Positions 1 through 8,062 of a DNA stretch of 29,257 bases are shown here, piece by piece. The notes beneath the pieces were generated by a model. The model was not told the origin of the DNA. It made no database searches and saw only the letters and a program-made list of their open reading frames with translations. The translations under genes were made by a program, and so were the position numbers. The stretch comes from JAVBLT01 sp031553315 (GTDB lineage: Bacteria > Verrucomicrobiota > Kiritimatiellia > RFP12 > DVOR01): positions 1 to 29,257 of the forward strand of contig JAVBLT010000013.1 in the NCBI GenBank assembly GCA_031553315.1. The letters are read 5' to 3'. Position 1 is the stretch's first letter. Each line of letters begins with the position of its first letter.

Positions 1-27
1 GCGGTCATCTGTCGGGGGGATCTGCTC

Positions 28-190
28 TGGAGCATATTTCGATTGATCTTTACGCTTTTTCTCGGTGCTTTTTGTTTTTGAACTTCACCCTTTCAGATCG
101 CCGTAGCGTTGCTACGGCTCGCCTCAAGCGTTTGTCAAAACGAAAATTCACCTTCGCAAAATCCGGAAATCTCATTCGAAACATGCTTTA
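28..190. repeat. 163-bp palindromic repeat, copy 1
   Basis: Imperfect full-length palindrome bounded by TGGAGCATATTTCGA on the left and the near-complement TCGAAACATGCTTTA on the right. A perfect 8-bp central hairpin (GCCGTAGC at 100-107, loop GTT, GCTACGGC at 111-118) sits in the middle. Two more copies of exactly the same length lie at 13571-13733 and 24847-25009; hand alignment gives 7-8 substitutions and no indels between any pair. The left flank (TCTGCTC, 21-27) looks like the right end of the 67-bp mini form seen at 13506-13572, so a second element may lie just outside the window. No reading frame of note. Probably a non-autonomous mobile element; an RNA or terminator function is possible. 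The bases before 28 hold nothing else recognisable. Confidence 0.85.
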
Positions 191-262
191 GCTGGATTTT
201 ATGAAATCAGGTCGAAAAAATGTGGCAAATCGTTTTTGATAAGAGGTTTTTGCGCTTCGTGC

Positions 263-291
263 TTGCGTGAAGGGGGGAACTGGGGTATGCT
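263..291 (+). promoter_or_regulatory. Predicted sigma-70 promoter of the sensor kinase operon
   Basis: TTGCGT (263-268), a 17-bp spacer and TATGCT (286-291) form a near-consensus promoter. Transcription would begin near 298, leaving a leader of about 34 nt with a purine-rich GGAAAAC before the ATG at 332. The upstream in-frame ATG at 287 lies inside the -10 box, which argues against using it as the start. Sequence inspection only. Confidence 0.55.
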
Positions 292-331
292 ATGTGCCTA
301 TTTGTCACACCTTGCCTTTGGAAAACATGTC

Positions 332-1522
332 ATGCCTACCGGATTTTTTGACCGCCTTGTCGCTCGCCTCGACAAACTGGACCCTGGAAGCCTTCAGGCT
401 CAGCTGGTGCATCTTGCGCAGGAACGCGGTTTTCTCGAAACGATTTTCCAGAGCATTCAGGAAGGGGTGATGGTCATCGGTAACAGCGGCACGCTGCTTT
501 ATGCGAACCGCGCCGCCGAGCGGCTGATCGGGTTTGAATATGTGCGCCTGCGCGGGAAATCGATTCTCCGATACCTGCGTGATTGGGAGTGGGAATCGTT
601 GATTGATGCGGGCGCGGCGGCGGAGGGTGATTGGTCTACGGTGATCACGCGCGAAATCGAGGTGACGTATCCCGAGCACCGTTTTCTCGCTTTCTATGCC
701 CAGCCTGTGAGTGGCCATGACTTGCCCGGCAACCATGTGTTGCTGATGATCCGGGATGTGACCCGCGAGCGCCACCGCGAGGAATCCACGATCGAAAGCG
801 AACGGCTCGACGCCGTGAAAATGCTTGCGGCGGGGGTGGCGCACGAAATCGGCAATCCGCTCAATGCGCTGACGATTCACCTGCAGCTGCTTCAGCGCGA
901 AATCGGCCAGGTGCCGGATGATGAAACCCGAGCCGCGCTTGCGGAGCTGGCGGAGGTGTCTCATGCGGAGGTCACGCGGCTTGATGCGATTATCCGGCGT
1001 TTTCTTCAGGCCATCCGCCCCACGTGCCCGGATCTCAAGCCCGGTGATTTGGCGGATGTGCTCAAAACCACGCTGCGGGTGTTGCAGCCCGATCTTCAAA
1101 ACCGCGACATCGCGATCTCCGTGGACATGCCCGGCGAGCTTCCCGCCGTCTGTTTCGACGCGCAGCAGATGGAGCAGGTTTTTTTCAATATTCTCAAAAA
1201 CGCAATGGAAGCCGTGCGCGACGGTGGCCGCATCGGCGTATCCATTACGGCTGACGACGCTTGGGTGGCCTTTTCTTTTCTCGATAACGGTGAAGGTATT
1301 GCCGCCGGGCGCCTGGGGCGCATTTTCGAGCCCTATCACACCTCGAAAGCGAAGGGTACGGGGCTGGGGCTGATGATTGTTCAGCGCATTGTGCAGGAGC
1401 ATGGCGGTGTGGTCGAGGCCGCGAGCCGGCCCGGCGAGGGTACGTGCGTGACGGTGCGCCTGCCGCGCGCCGAGCGCCGGGTGCGCCTGCTTGCCAACCC
1501 GGGGGAGGAGGCTCATGAGTAA
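332..1522 (+). CDS. Soluble PAS-domain sensor histidine kinase (NtrB-like)
   Basis: A 396-aa two-component sensor kinase. A PAS domain covers roughly residues 32-145 (FLETIFQSIQEGVMVIG; LLYANRAAERLIGF). The dimerisation/phosphoacceptor H-box follows at 169-180 (VAHEIGNPLNAL, predicted phospho-His171). The C-terminal ATPase domain has an N-box (NILKNAMEAV), G1 (DNGEGI) and G2 (KGTGLGL). No transmembrane helix is visible, so it should sense a cytoplasmic signal, as NtrB does. The 332 start has a GGAAAAC upstream, follows a good promoter and begins just before the conserved-looking FFDRLVARLDKLDP segment; longer in-frame starts at 236 (TTG) and 287 overlap promoter sequence. The stop overlaps the response regulator start (ATGAGTAA), so the two are almost certainly cognate and translationally coupled. 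The signal sensed is unknown. Confidence 0.93.
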   Translation: MPTGFFDRLVARLDKLDPGSLQAQLVHLAQERGFLETIFQSIQEGVMVIGNSGTLLYANRAAERLIGFEYVRLRGKSILRYLRDWEWESLIDAGAAAEGDWSTVITREIEVTYPEHRFLAFYAQPVSGHDLPGNHVLLMIRDVTRERHREESTIESERLDAVKMLAAGVAHEIGNPLNALTIHLQLLQREIGQVPDDETRAALAELAEVSHAEVTRLDAIIRRFLQAIRPTCPDLKPGDLADVLKTTLRVLQPDLQNRDIAISVDMPGELPAVCFDAQQMEQVFFNILKNAMEAVRDGGRIGVSITADDAWVAFSFLDNGEGIAAGRLGRIFEPYHTSKAKGTGLGLMIVQRIVQEHGGVVEAASRPGEGTCVTVRLPRAERRVRLLANPGEEAHE

Positions 1523-2924
1523 AGCCACGCTGCTGGTCGTTGACGATGACAAGAATACGCGCGACGGTATCGCCCGTGCGCTGAGGGCCCATTATCAGGT
1601 GCTCCCGGGAGAAGACACGGAATCGGCTCTGAGGCTGCTCGCCGAGAATCATGTCGACGTGATGCTCACCGATTTGCGCATGCCGGGGCGTGATGGTCTT
1701 TCTTTGCTTAAAGAGGTTGTGCGCCTTTATCCCGCGCTTCCCGTGATCCTCCTCACCGCCTACGGTTCCGTGGAGACCGCCGTGGCGGCCATGAAGGAAG
1801 GCGCCTACGATTTTCTGATGAAGCCCATCAACCTCGACCACCTCGATTTGATTGTGTCGCGCGCCCTGCGGCACCGCGAAGTGGAGCGCCAGAACCAAAC
1901 GCTCAAAGCGCGGCTCGATTCCAAGTTCGGCATGGAAAACATCATCGGCACTTCGGATGCCATGAAAAAAGTGTTCGATATCATCCGCCAGGCCGCGCCC
2001 ACGCAGGCCACGGTGCTTATTCAGGGCCCCAGCGGCACCGGCAAGGAGCTGGTGGCCCAGGCCATTCACCAGCTCAGCCCCCGCGCAACCGGGCCGTTTG
2101 TGGCGGTGCACTGCGCGGCGCTTTCATCCACGCTGCTGGAAAGCGAACTCTTCGGCCATGAAAAGGGTGCCTTCACGGGCGCGGTCAGTGAGCGCAAAGG
2201 GCGCTTCGAGCTGGCCAGCGGCGGCACGCTTTTTCTCGATGAAATCTCCGAGATCGATCTGGCCACTCAGGTCAAGCTCCTGCGCGCGCTCGAAACACGC
2301 GTGATTGAGCGGGTCGGGGGCAGCAAGCCGATCCATGTGGATATCCGCCTCATCGCGGCCACGAACCGGGACCTCGCCGCTTATGTGCGCGAGGGCAAAT
2401 TCCGCGAAGATCTCTACTTCCGCCTCAACGTGGTCGACCTCATTCTGCCGCCGCTCGCCGAGCGAAAGGGCGATCTGCCGCTGCTCTGCGATCGCTTTAT
2501 CCGGGAGTTTGCCGGGCAAAACGGCAAGCCGATCGACGGCATCACGCCCGATGCTCTTTCGATTCTCCAAAGCTACTCCTGGCCGGGCAACGTCCGCGAA
2601 TTGCGCAACACGATTGAAAAGATGATCGTGCTCACCCGCGGCGCCACGCTGACTGCCGACGATGTGCCCGAAGGCATTCGCCTCAACGCTCAGCCGATCC
2701 TGCTTGCTTCAGCAAGCGCGCCGGCGGCGGTCTTCCCGCCTCCCGCTCCGGTGTCTATGCCTGTATCCCTCGATGAAATCGAGCGCACGAGAATCCTTGA
2801 CGTGCTCCGCGAAAACAAGGACAATAAAAGTAAAGCCGCCCAATTGCTCGGCATCAGCCGCCGCACGCTTTACCGCAAACTCGATGAATACCGCAAGCTC
2901 GGTTTTTACACGGAGGAACCATGA
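1515..2924 (+). CDS. Sigma-54-dependent response regulator (NtrC family)
   Basis: A 469-aa regulator with the complete NtrC architecture. The receiver domain (about 1-120) carries the acidic pocket D10-D12, phosphoacceptor D53 in LTDLRMPG, T81 and K103. The AAA+ domain has Walker A GPSGTGKE (171-178), the sigma-54 contact loop GAFTGA (218-223), Walker B GGTLFLDEI (236-244) and an arginine-finger region (FREDLYFRLNV). A Fis-type helix-turn-helix closes the protein (LGISRRTLYRKLDEYRKLGF). It should activate RNA polymerase-sigma54 promoters when phosphorylated by the upstream kinase. GGGGGAGGAGG (1501-1511) is a strong ribosome site inside the kinase gene. An Ala/Pro-rich linker separates the AAA+ and DNA-binding domains. 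I saw no convincing -24/-12 element in the window, so its targets are unknown. Confidence 0.95.
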   Translation: MSKATLLVVDDDKNTRDGIARALRAHYQVLPGEDTESALRLLAENHVDVMLTDLRMPGRDGLSLLKEVVRLYPALPVILLTAYGSVETAVAAMKEGAYDFLMKPINLDHLDLIVSRALRHREVERQNQTLKARLDSKFGMENIIGTSDAMKKVFDIIRQAAPTQATVLIQGPSGTGKELVAQAIHQLSPRATGPFVAVHCAALSSTLLESELFGHEKGAFTGAVSERKGRFELASGGTLFLDEISEIDLATQVKLLRALETRVIERVGGSKPIHVDIRLIAATNRDLAAYVREGKFREDLYFRLNVVDLILPPLAERKGDLPLLCDRFIREFAGQNGKPIDGITPDALSILQSYSWPGNVRELRNTIEKMIVLTRGATLTADDVPEGIRLNAQPILLASASAPAAVFPPPAPVSMPVSLDEIERTRILDVLRENKDNKSKAAQLLGISRRTLYRKLDEYRKLGFYTEEP

Positions 2925-4054
2925 GACGCCTCTTTACCGCCATCGGCATCGCCCTTTCGATGCTCGTTTCCGTTTGGGCCGATGATTTTCTGAATCTGTG
3001 CCCGGATTGCGGCCGCGAGGCGGCTGAATCGGCGCTGGTTTGCCCGGCGTGCAAAGCCCGCATGCCCGCCGCCGGCCGCGTGGTCACCGCCGCGCCGAAG
3101 CCGGTTGCGGAACCCGTCGCGGCGCCCGCGCCTGCCGCCTTCGACCCCACGGTCGATTCCATTCAGCGCGAAATGACCGAAAAGGGGCGCGACCTGCTCG
3201 CCTCTCAGCCCGCGGAAGCCTGGTATTTCATTCAGAATGCCCGCGCCATGGCGCTTCTCCCCGGCGCGCCCGATCCCGAAAGCCGGCGCACGGTGCTGAT
3301 CGGCTTTGAAAAACAGGCCGAAGCCGCCATGCAGAGCGGTGAACCCCCGTGTGCCGCCTGCGGAGGCTCCGGCAAACGCTCGGTCACATTCAAGCAATAT
3401 GGCGGCATCGCCGTGGAGCCCCGTTCACCGGTATCCGGCCTTGCCTGCCCGGTCTGCAACGGCAAGGGCCGCCTGGCGCGCCCTTTCACCGCCGAGGAGC
3501 AGCGCCTGCGCAAGACCCTGGGCCGGCGCCTTTTCGATGATGCCATGCGCCAGCAGGGCTTTCGGCGCGCGGGGCGCGGTTACCTTTCCGAATCCATTGA
3601 AAAGGGGCTGAAAGCCACCGAACGGGCCCGTTTTCTTCAAGCCTTTGAAATGCCCTGCGAGGTGTGCGCCGGTCTTGCCTTTTCCGATTGCGCCTCCTGT
3701 CGCGGCATGGGCTCGATCCGGTGCACGAACCGCAGTTGCAGCGAAGGCAAAGTGGAAAAGAAAACAATCAAGTACAACCGCACGGTCATTGAGGAAGAGA
3801 CGTGCCCCGTTTGCGACGGAAAATCCGTTTTGCCTTGCGGCAAATGCCGCGAAACCGGTCGAATCACCTGCAAGACGTGTTCGGGGAGCGGCCTCGCGCG
3901 GATTTGTTCGCGCTGTAAGGGCGCCGGTTTGAGCGATTGCTCCACGTGCCGGGGCACCGGCGCCGACCGCGCCGGCGGTGTGTGCGCGAAGTGCGAAGGC
4001 GACCGGCAGGCGCTGTGCGCGCAATGCGCGGGGGAAGGCAGGCTTGTAAAATGA
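2921..4054 (+). CDS. Secreted cysteine-rich zinc-ribbon / DnaJ-type zinc-finger protein
   Basis: A 377-aa protein with an N-terminal signal peptide (MRRLFTAIGIALSMLVSVWA, cleavage likely after WA). A zinc ribbon follows directly (CPDC ... CPAC). The rest carries many DnaJ-like CxxCxGxG repeats, for example CAACGGSG, CPVCNGKG, CKTCSGSG, CSRCKGAG and CSTCRGTG. I count 13 CxxC motifs plus one CX4C. There is no J domain, so it is not a DnaJ chaperone; the repeats should bind several zinc ions or form disulfides outside the cytoplasm. The start overlaps the regulator stop (ATGA) and GGAGGA precedes it; its own stop overlaps the kinase start downstream. Being sandwiched between a two-component pair and a Ser/Thr kinase suggests an envelope role in one signalling unit, but the function is not known. 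A lipoprotein is unlikely because there is no lipobox. Confidence 0.85.
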   Translation: MRRLFTAIGIALSMLVSVWADDFLNLCPDCGREAAESALVCPACKARMPAAGRVVTAAPKPVAEPVAAPAPAAFDPTVDSIQREMTEKGRDLLASQPAEAWYFIQNARAMALLPGAPDPESRRTVLIGFEKQAEAAMQSGEPPCAACGGSGKRSVTFKQYGGIAVEPRSPVSGLACPVCNGKGRLARPFTAEEQRLRKTLGRRLFDDAMRQQGFRRAGRGYLSESIEKGLKATERARFLQAFEMPCEVCAGLAFSDCASCRGMGSIRCTNRSCSEGKVEKKTIKYNRTVIEEETCPVCDGKSVLPCGKCRETGRITCKTCSGSGLARICSRCKGAGLSDCSTCRGTGADRAGGVCAKCEGDRQALCAQCAGEGRLVK

Positions 4055-4959
4055 GCGCCCATACGCTTTCACAAGCCGCAACGCCCAGATTACCCAACCT
4101 TGAGCTCGTTTCACCCATCGGAAAGGGCGGCATGGCCACGGTGTGGAAGGCCTGCCAGGTTTCGCTCGACCGCATGGTCGCCGTGAAAATCCTCTCCGCC
4201 GATTTTTCCCAGACGAAGGAAGACATCAACCGTTTCATTCAGGAAGCCAAAGCCTGCGGCCGCTTTCAGCACCCCGGCATTGTACGCGTGTACGACGCCA
4301 ACGCCGTGGACGGCCTTTACTACTTCGTGATGGAGCTCATCAACGGCTACACCATGGGCGAATACATGCACCGAAAAGGCCCGGTCGATATCGCCGACGG
4401 GATCATCATTCTTGAATCGGTCGCCAACGCGCTCAACTATGCCTGGAAAAAGTTCGCCGTTGTCCATTGCGACATCAAGCCCGACAATATCATGGCCGAT
4501 GCCGACGGCACCATCAAAGTGACTGATCTGGGCCTTTCGCGTTCTATTTTCGCCGCCCGCAGCCACGACCCCGCGTGCGATGAGATCATGGGAACCCCCG
4601 CCTATATGTCGCCCGACCAGATCTACGACCTGCCCGACCTCGATTGCCGGTCCGACATCTACTCCCTCGGCGCCACCGTCTACCACATGCTCGCCGGCTC
4701 CATGCTTTTCGAAGGCAAGACCGACGACGACATGGTCCGCGCCCACATCGAGCCCTTTTTCGCCCGCGATATCCGCCTGCTCGTGCCCGACGTGCCCTAC
4801 GCGATCTCCGTGATGCTCAACCGCATGCTCGCCAAGGATCGCGCCTACCGCTACCCCGATTGGGAGACCCTTCTCGTGGATCTCAAACTCTTTTACCGGA
4901 ACGAGCCCCTGCGCGCCAAACCGCTGCCGGCGGGGTGCAGCTCCATGAACGTTAAGTAA
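4051..4959 (+). CDS. Hanks-type serine/threonine protein kinase, cytoplasmic
   Basis: A 302-aa protein kinase consisting of the catalytic domain alone, with no transmembrane helix and no PASTA or other sensor domain. Glycine-rich loop IGKGGMATV (23-31), ATP-binding K46 in VAVKIL, catalytic loop HCDIKPDN (139-146, catalytic D141), metal-binding DLG (159-161) and activation segment GTPAYMSPDQI are all present. The HRD arginine is replaced by Cys, which in other kinases marks independence from activation-loop phosphorylation; DFG is DLG and APE is SPD, both tolerated in bacterial kinases. The ATG overlaps the preceding stop (ATGA). An upstream in-frame start at 3937 would lie within the Cys-rich gene and is rejected. 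It probably phosphorylates a partner in the same pathway, perhaps the regulator, but no substrate is visible. Confidence 0.92.
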   Translation: MSAHTLSQAATPRLPNLELVSPIGKGGMATVWKACQVSLDRMVAVKILSADFSQTKEDINRFIQEAKACGRFQHPGIVRVYDANAVDGLYYFVMELINGYTMGEYMHRKGPVDIADGIIILESVANALNYAWKKFAVVHCDIKPDNIMADADGTIKVTDLGLSRSIFAARSHDPACDEIMGTPAYMSPDQIYDLPDLDCRSDIYSLGATVYHMLAGSMLFEGKTDDDMVRAHIEPFFARDIRLLVPDVPYAISVMLNRMLAKDRAYRYPDWETLLVDLKLFYRNEPLRAKPLPAGCSSMNVK

Positions 4960-4997
4960 TCCCGGGTGTTCAGCAACCGGAAGAAAGGAAAGAAACC

Positions 4998-6011
4998 ATG
5001 CATATTCTCGTCACCGGCGGCGCCGGTTACATTGGAAGCCACACCGTGCTCGAGCTCCTCGAGGCGGGCCATCAGGTCACCGTTGTCGACAACCTCGTCA
5101 ACAGCAAAGAGGAATCTCTCAGGCGCGTGGCCGCCCTCACCGGTAAAAAGGCGCGTTTCTTCAAAGCCGACCTCCTTGATGCCGAAGCTCTCGAAAAGGT
5201 TTTCACCGCCGCTTCTTACGATGCCGTGATTCACTTCGCCGGCCTCAAGGCTGTGGGCGAATCGGTCCAAAAGCCGCTTTATTATTACCACAACAACATG
5301 ACCGGCACCTTTATCCTGCTTGACCTCATGCGCAAATACGGCTGCCGCAACATCGTGTTCAGCTCCTCCGCCACCGTCTACGGCATTCCTGAAAAAGTGC
5401 CTCTGACCGAAGACAGCCCCCTTTTCGCGATCAATCCCTACGGCCGCACCAAGCTCTTCCTGGAAGATGTGCTGCGCGATGTCGCCGTTGCCGAAAAAGA
5501 CCTCGGCGTGGTTCTCCTGCGCTACTTCAACCCCGTGGGCGCCCACAAATCGGGCCGTATCGGCGAAGATCCCAACGGCATTCCCAACAACCTCCTGCCT
5601 TACATCTCGCAGGTCGCCGTGGGCAAGCTCGAAAAGCTTCGCGTGTTTGGCGGCGATTACCCCACGAAAGACGGTACCGGCGTGCGCGACTACATCCACG
5701 TCGTCGACCTGGCGCGCGGCCATCTTGCCGCGCTTGAGAAAATCGCCGAGAACCCGGGAAAAGTGTTCGCCGTCAACCTCGGCACCGGCTCCGGTTACAG
5801 CGTGCTCGATATGCTTCACGCCTTCGAAAAGGCCTGCGGCCGCACATTGCCTTATGAAATCGTTCCCCGCCGCGCCGGCGACGCCGCCGAATGCTACGCC
5901 GACCCTTCCTACGCCAGGGAGCTCCTCGGCTGGCAGGCCACTCACACGCTCGACGACATGTGCGCCGATGCCTGGCGCTGGCAATCCCAGAACCCCAACG
6001 GCTACAATTGA
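4998..6011 (+). CDS. galE: UDP-glucose 4-epimerase
   Basis: A 337-aa short-chain dehydrogenase/reductase that interconverts UDP-glucose and UDP-galactose (and possibly the GlcNAc forms), supplying sugars for lipopolysaccharide or exopolysaccharide. The NAD-binding GGAGYIG lies at residues 7-13. Catalytic residues are visible as SSSATVYG (Ser around 122-124) and YGRTK (Y148, K152). The GalE signature YFNPVGAHKSGRIGEDPNGIPNNL is intact, apart from the more common N-P-x-G-A-H form. The start is supported by AAGGAAAG a few bases upstream. It follows the Ser/Thr kinase by 38 bp without a terminator, so it probably belongs to the same transcript. Confidence 0.97.
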   Translation: MHILVTGGAGYIGSHTVLELLEAGHQVTVVDNLVNSKEESLRRVAALTGKKARFFKADLLDAEALEKVFTAASYDAVIHFAGLKAVGESVQKPLYYYHNNMTGTFILLDLMRKYGCRNIVFSSSATVYGIPEKVPLTEDSPLFAINPYGRTKLFLEDVLRDVAVAEKDLGVVLLRYFNPVGAHKSGRIGEDPNGIPNNLLPYISQVAVGKLEKLRVFGGDYPTKDGTGVRDYIHVVDLARGHLAALEKIAENPGKVFAVNLGTGSGYSVLDMLHAFEKACGRTLPYEIVPRRAGDAAECYADPSYARELLGWQATHTLDDMCADAWRWQSQNPNGYN

Positions 6012-6017
6012 GGCGCC

Positions 6018-6671
6018 ATGAAACCTGAAAAAGTGAAAGCCATCAGCGACTGGCTCTTCGAGAAGAAGTGCCGCAAAACCGTTGAAAACCTGAAAAAACG
6101 CGGCTTCTCGGCGGCGTTTTGCGCCACGCTCGGCGAGGCCCGCGCCCTCATCCTCGAAGCTGCCGCCGGAGCCGATTCCATCGGGTTCGGCGGTTCCCTC
6201 ACCGTGGCGCTCATGAATCTCAAGCAGGATCTGCCCGGCAAAACGCTGCTGGATCACGGCATCCCCGGGCTCTCCCTCGAAGAACGCCTCGCCGTCATGC
6301 GCGGTCAGCTCACCTGCGACCTCTTCCTCAGCGGCACCAACGCCCTCACGGTCGATGGCCGCCTGGTGAATATCGACGGCAACGGCAACCGCGTGGCCGC
6401 GATGTTTTTCGGACCCAGGCGCTGCATCGTCGTCGCCGGGCGCAACAAGCTTGTGGAGGGCGGGGTGCAGGAAGCGCTTGCCCGCATCGGAGCCGAAGCC
6501 GCTCCGCCCAACGCCTACCGGCTCGAACGCAAAACCCCTTGCGCCGAAACCGGGTTCTGCGTGAATTGCGATTCGCCCCAGCGCATTTGCCGCATCACCA
6601 CCGTGCTTGACCGTCAACCGGGATATTCCGACATCACCGTGCTGGTGATCAACGAAGACCTGGGCCTGTGA
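6018..6671 (+). CDS. LUD-domain (LutC/YkgG-like) protein
   Basis: A 217-aa protein matching the LUD family (DUF162). Characteristic blocks are GADSIGFGGSLTV, LFLSGTNALTVDGRLVNIDGNGNRVAAMFFGP and, near the C-terminus, ETGFCVNCDSPQRICRITTVLDRQP. LutC/LutB relatives act in lactate oxidation, but the stand-alone single-domain version, as here, has no assigned reaction and neighbouring lutA/lutB genes are absent. A conserved-looking Cys set (C-V-N-C, I-C) might bind metal. It begins six bases after galE, with GAGG overlapping the galE stop region, and ends right at an intrinsic terminator. It is probably the last gene of the operon that begins with the sensor kinase. Confidence 0.88.
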   Translation: MKPEKVKAISDWLFEKKCRKTVENLKKRGFSAAFCATLGEARALILEAAAGADSIGFGGSLTVALMNLKQDLPGKTLLDHGIPGLSLEERLAVMRGQLTCDLFLSGTNALTVDGRLVNIDGNGNRVAAMFFGPRRCIVVAGRNKLVEGGVQEALARIGAEAAPPNAYRLERKTPCAETGFCVNCDSPQRICRITTVLDRQPGYSDITVLVINEDLGL

Positions 6672-6697
6672 AGAGGGGCTTGCCCCTCTTTTTCTTT
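6672..6697 (+). terminator. Intrinsic terminator after the LUD gene
   Basis: AGAGGGGC (6672-6679), a two-base TT loop and GCCCCTCT (6682-6689) form a perfect 8-bp stem followed by a T-rich run. It starts directly after the TGA of the LUD gene and separates the signalling/galE operon from rimO. Confidence 0.9.
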
Positions 6698-6724
6698 CCA
6701 CCGTTCACCCCACCTTTCACACTT

Positions 6725-8062
6725 ATGCCCTCTATCGGTTTTATCTCTCTGGGCTGCTCCAAAAACCTGGTCGACAGCCAGATCATGGCCGGCGTGCTCC
6801 TCGCCGAAAAGTTCACGCTCGCCCCTTCGCCCGACACGGCCGACGTGATTCTCGTGAACACCTGCGCCTTCATCGATTCCGCCCGCGAAGAAGCCGCTGA
6901 AAACATCCTTTCCGCCTGCGCCCACAAAGGCGAGGGCGGTTGTAAAGCCGTCGTCGTCGCCGGGTGCATGCCCCAGCGCTACCGCGAACGCCTTGCGGAA
7001 GCCTTTCCCGAAGTCGATGCCTTTCTCGGGGTCGATGAGCTCGACGCGATCGGCGAGGTGATCCGCCAGGCGTTGAAAAGGAAGACCGTCGGCGCCGTTC
7101 GCGTGAAAGAAGGGTTGCCCGTGCGCACCTTCAACCCGTTGAGCCCGCTGCGCTTCACCGGCCCGGCCTTCGGGTATCTCAAAATCGCCGAGGGGTGCGG
7201 CCATGTGTGCGCCTTTTGCTCGATTCCTTCCTTCCGGGGCCGGTACCGTTCCCGCGCCGTGGCCGATATCGTGGCCGAAGCGCGCAGCCTCATCGCCACC
7301 GGCACGCGTGAAATCAACCTCATCGCCCAGGATGTGACCAGCTACGGTTCCGAAAAAAAAGGGCATCCCACCCTCGCCGCGCTGTTGCGTGAGCTCGATG
7401 CGCTCGATGGCGATTTCCGCCTGCGCCTGCTCTACGGCTACCCCTCCCGCGTGACCGGCGACCTCCTCGCCGCAATGCGCGAAAGCCGCCACGTGGAGCG
7501 TTATCTTGACCTGCCCATTCAACACGCCCATCCCGCCATGCTGCGCGCCATGCGCCGAGCCGATACCCTCAAGGTGATCCCCGACCTGCCCCGGCGCCTC
7601 CGCGAAGCTGTTCCCGGCATCACCTTGCGCACGACCTGCCTTGTGGGCTTTCCCGGCGAAACCGAGGCGCATTTCGCCTCTTTGCTCGACTATGTGGAAG
7701 CCGCCGCGTTTGACCATCTTGGCGCCTTCGCCTATTCGCCCGAGGAGGGCACTGTCGGCGCCGATTTGCCCGATTTGCCCGCCGAGGATGTGGCGCTCGA
7801 CCGCCTGGATCGCCTGATGAAGCTTCAGAAGAAAATCGCCCGCGATAAAAACAAGGCCCGCGTGGGACACCGCGGCCGCGCGCTGGTGCTTGGCGTCGAT
7901 GCCGGCGGCACCGCGCATCTGCGCCTTGAGCATCAGGCGCCGGAGGTCGACGGCGAAACCCTGCTGAAGAAAGCGCCCGCTTCACTCAAGACCGGCGACC
8001 GGGTCGAGGTGGAGATCACCGGCGTTTCCGGCTACGATCTTACCGCCCGCCTCTGTTCATGA
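6725..8062 (+). CDS. rimO: Ribosomal protein uS12 methylthiotransferase
   Basis: A 445-aa radical SAM methylthiotransferase that adds a methylthio group to the conserved aspartate of ribosomal protein uS12. The N-terminal UPF0004 domain contributes three cluster cysteines (C11 in LGCSKNLVDSQ, C47, C81). The radical SAM motif CGHVCAFC (C158, C162, C165) is followed by RGRYRSR, which resembles RimO more than MiaB (LGCSKNLVDSE-like opening). A TRAM domain closes the protein. I chose the ATG at 6725 because the alternative GTG at 6668 would translate through the terminator hairpin and add a non-conserved hydrophobic stretch. No clear Shine-Dalgarno precedes it. The stop overlaps comEC (ATGA). Confidence 0.96.
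   Translation: MPSIGFISLGCSKNLVDSQIMAGVLLAEKFTLAPSPDTADVILVNTCAFIDSAREEAAENILSACAHKGEGGCKAVVVAGCMPQRYRERLAEAFPEVDAFLGVDELDAIGEVIRQALKRKTVGAVRVKEGLPVRTFNPLSPLRFTGPAFGYLKIAEGCGHVCAFCSIPSFRGRYRSRAVADIVAEARSLIATGTREINLIAQDVTSYGSEKKGHPTLAALLRELDALDGDFRLRLLYGYPSRVTGDLLAAMRESRHVERYLDLPIQHAHPAMLRAMRRADTLKVIPDLPRRLREAVPGITLRTTCLVGFPGETEAHFASLLDYVEAAAFDHLGAFAYSPEEGTVGADLPDLPAEDVALDRLDRLMKLQKKIARDKNKARVGHRGRALVLGVDAGGTAHLRLEHQAPEVDGETLLKKAPASLKTGDRVEVEITGVSGYDLTARLCS

Noticed and set aside
287..331. Earlier start (ATG at 287) for the sensor kinase with AGGGGGG upstream
   Set aside because: The ATG lies within the predicted -10 box TATGCT and the G-run is in the promoter spacer; 332 has its own ribosome site.
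305..1552. 415-codon minus-strand open frame opposite the histidine kinase
   Set aside because: Antisense of all conserved kinase boxes; His/Arg-rich composition.
6668..6724. GTG start for rimO giving 19 extra residues
   Set aside because: It would translate the intrinsic terminator hairpin and the extension is not RimO-like.
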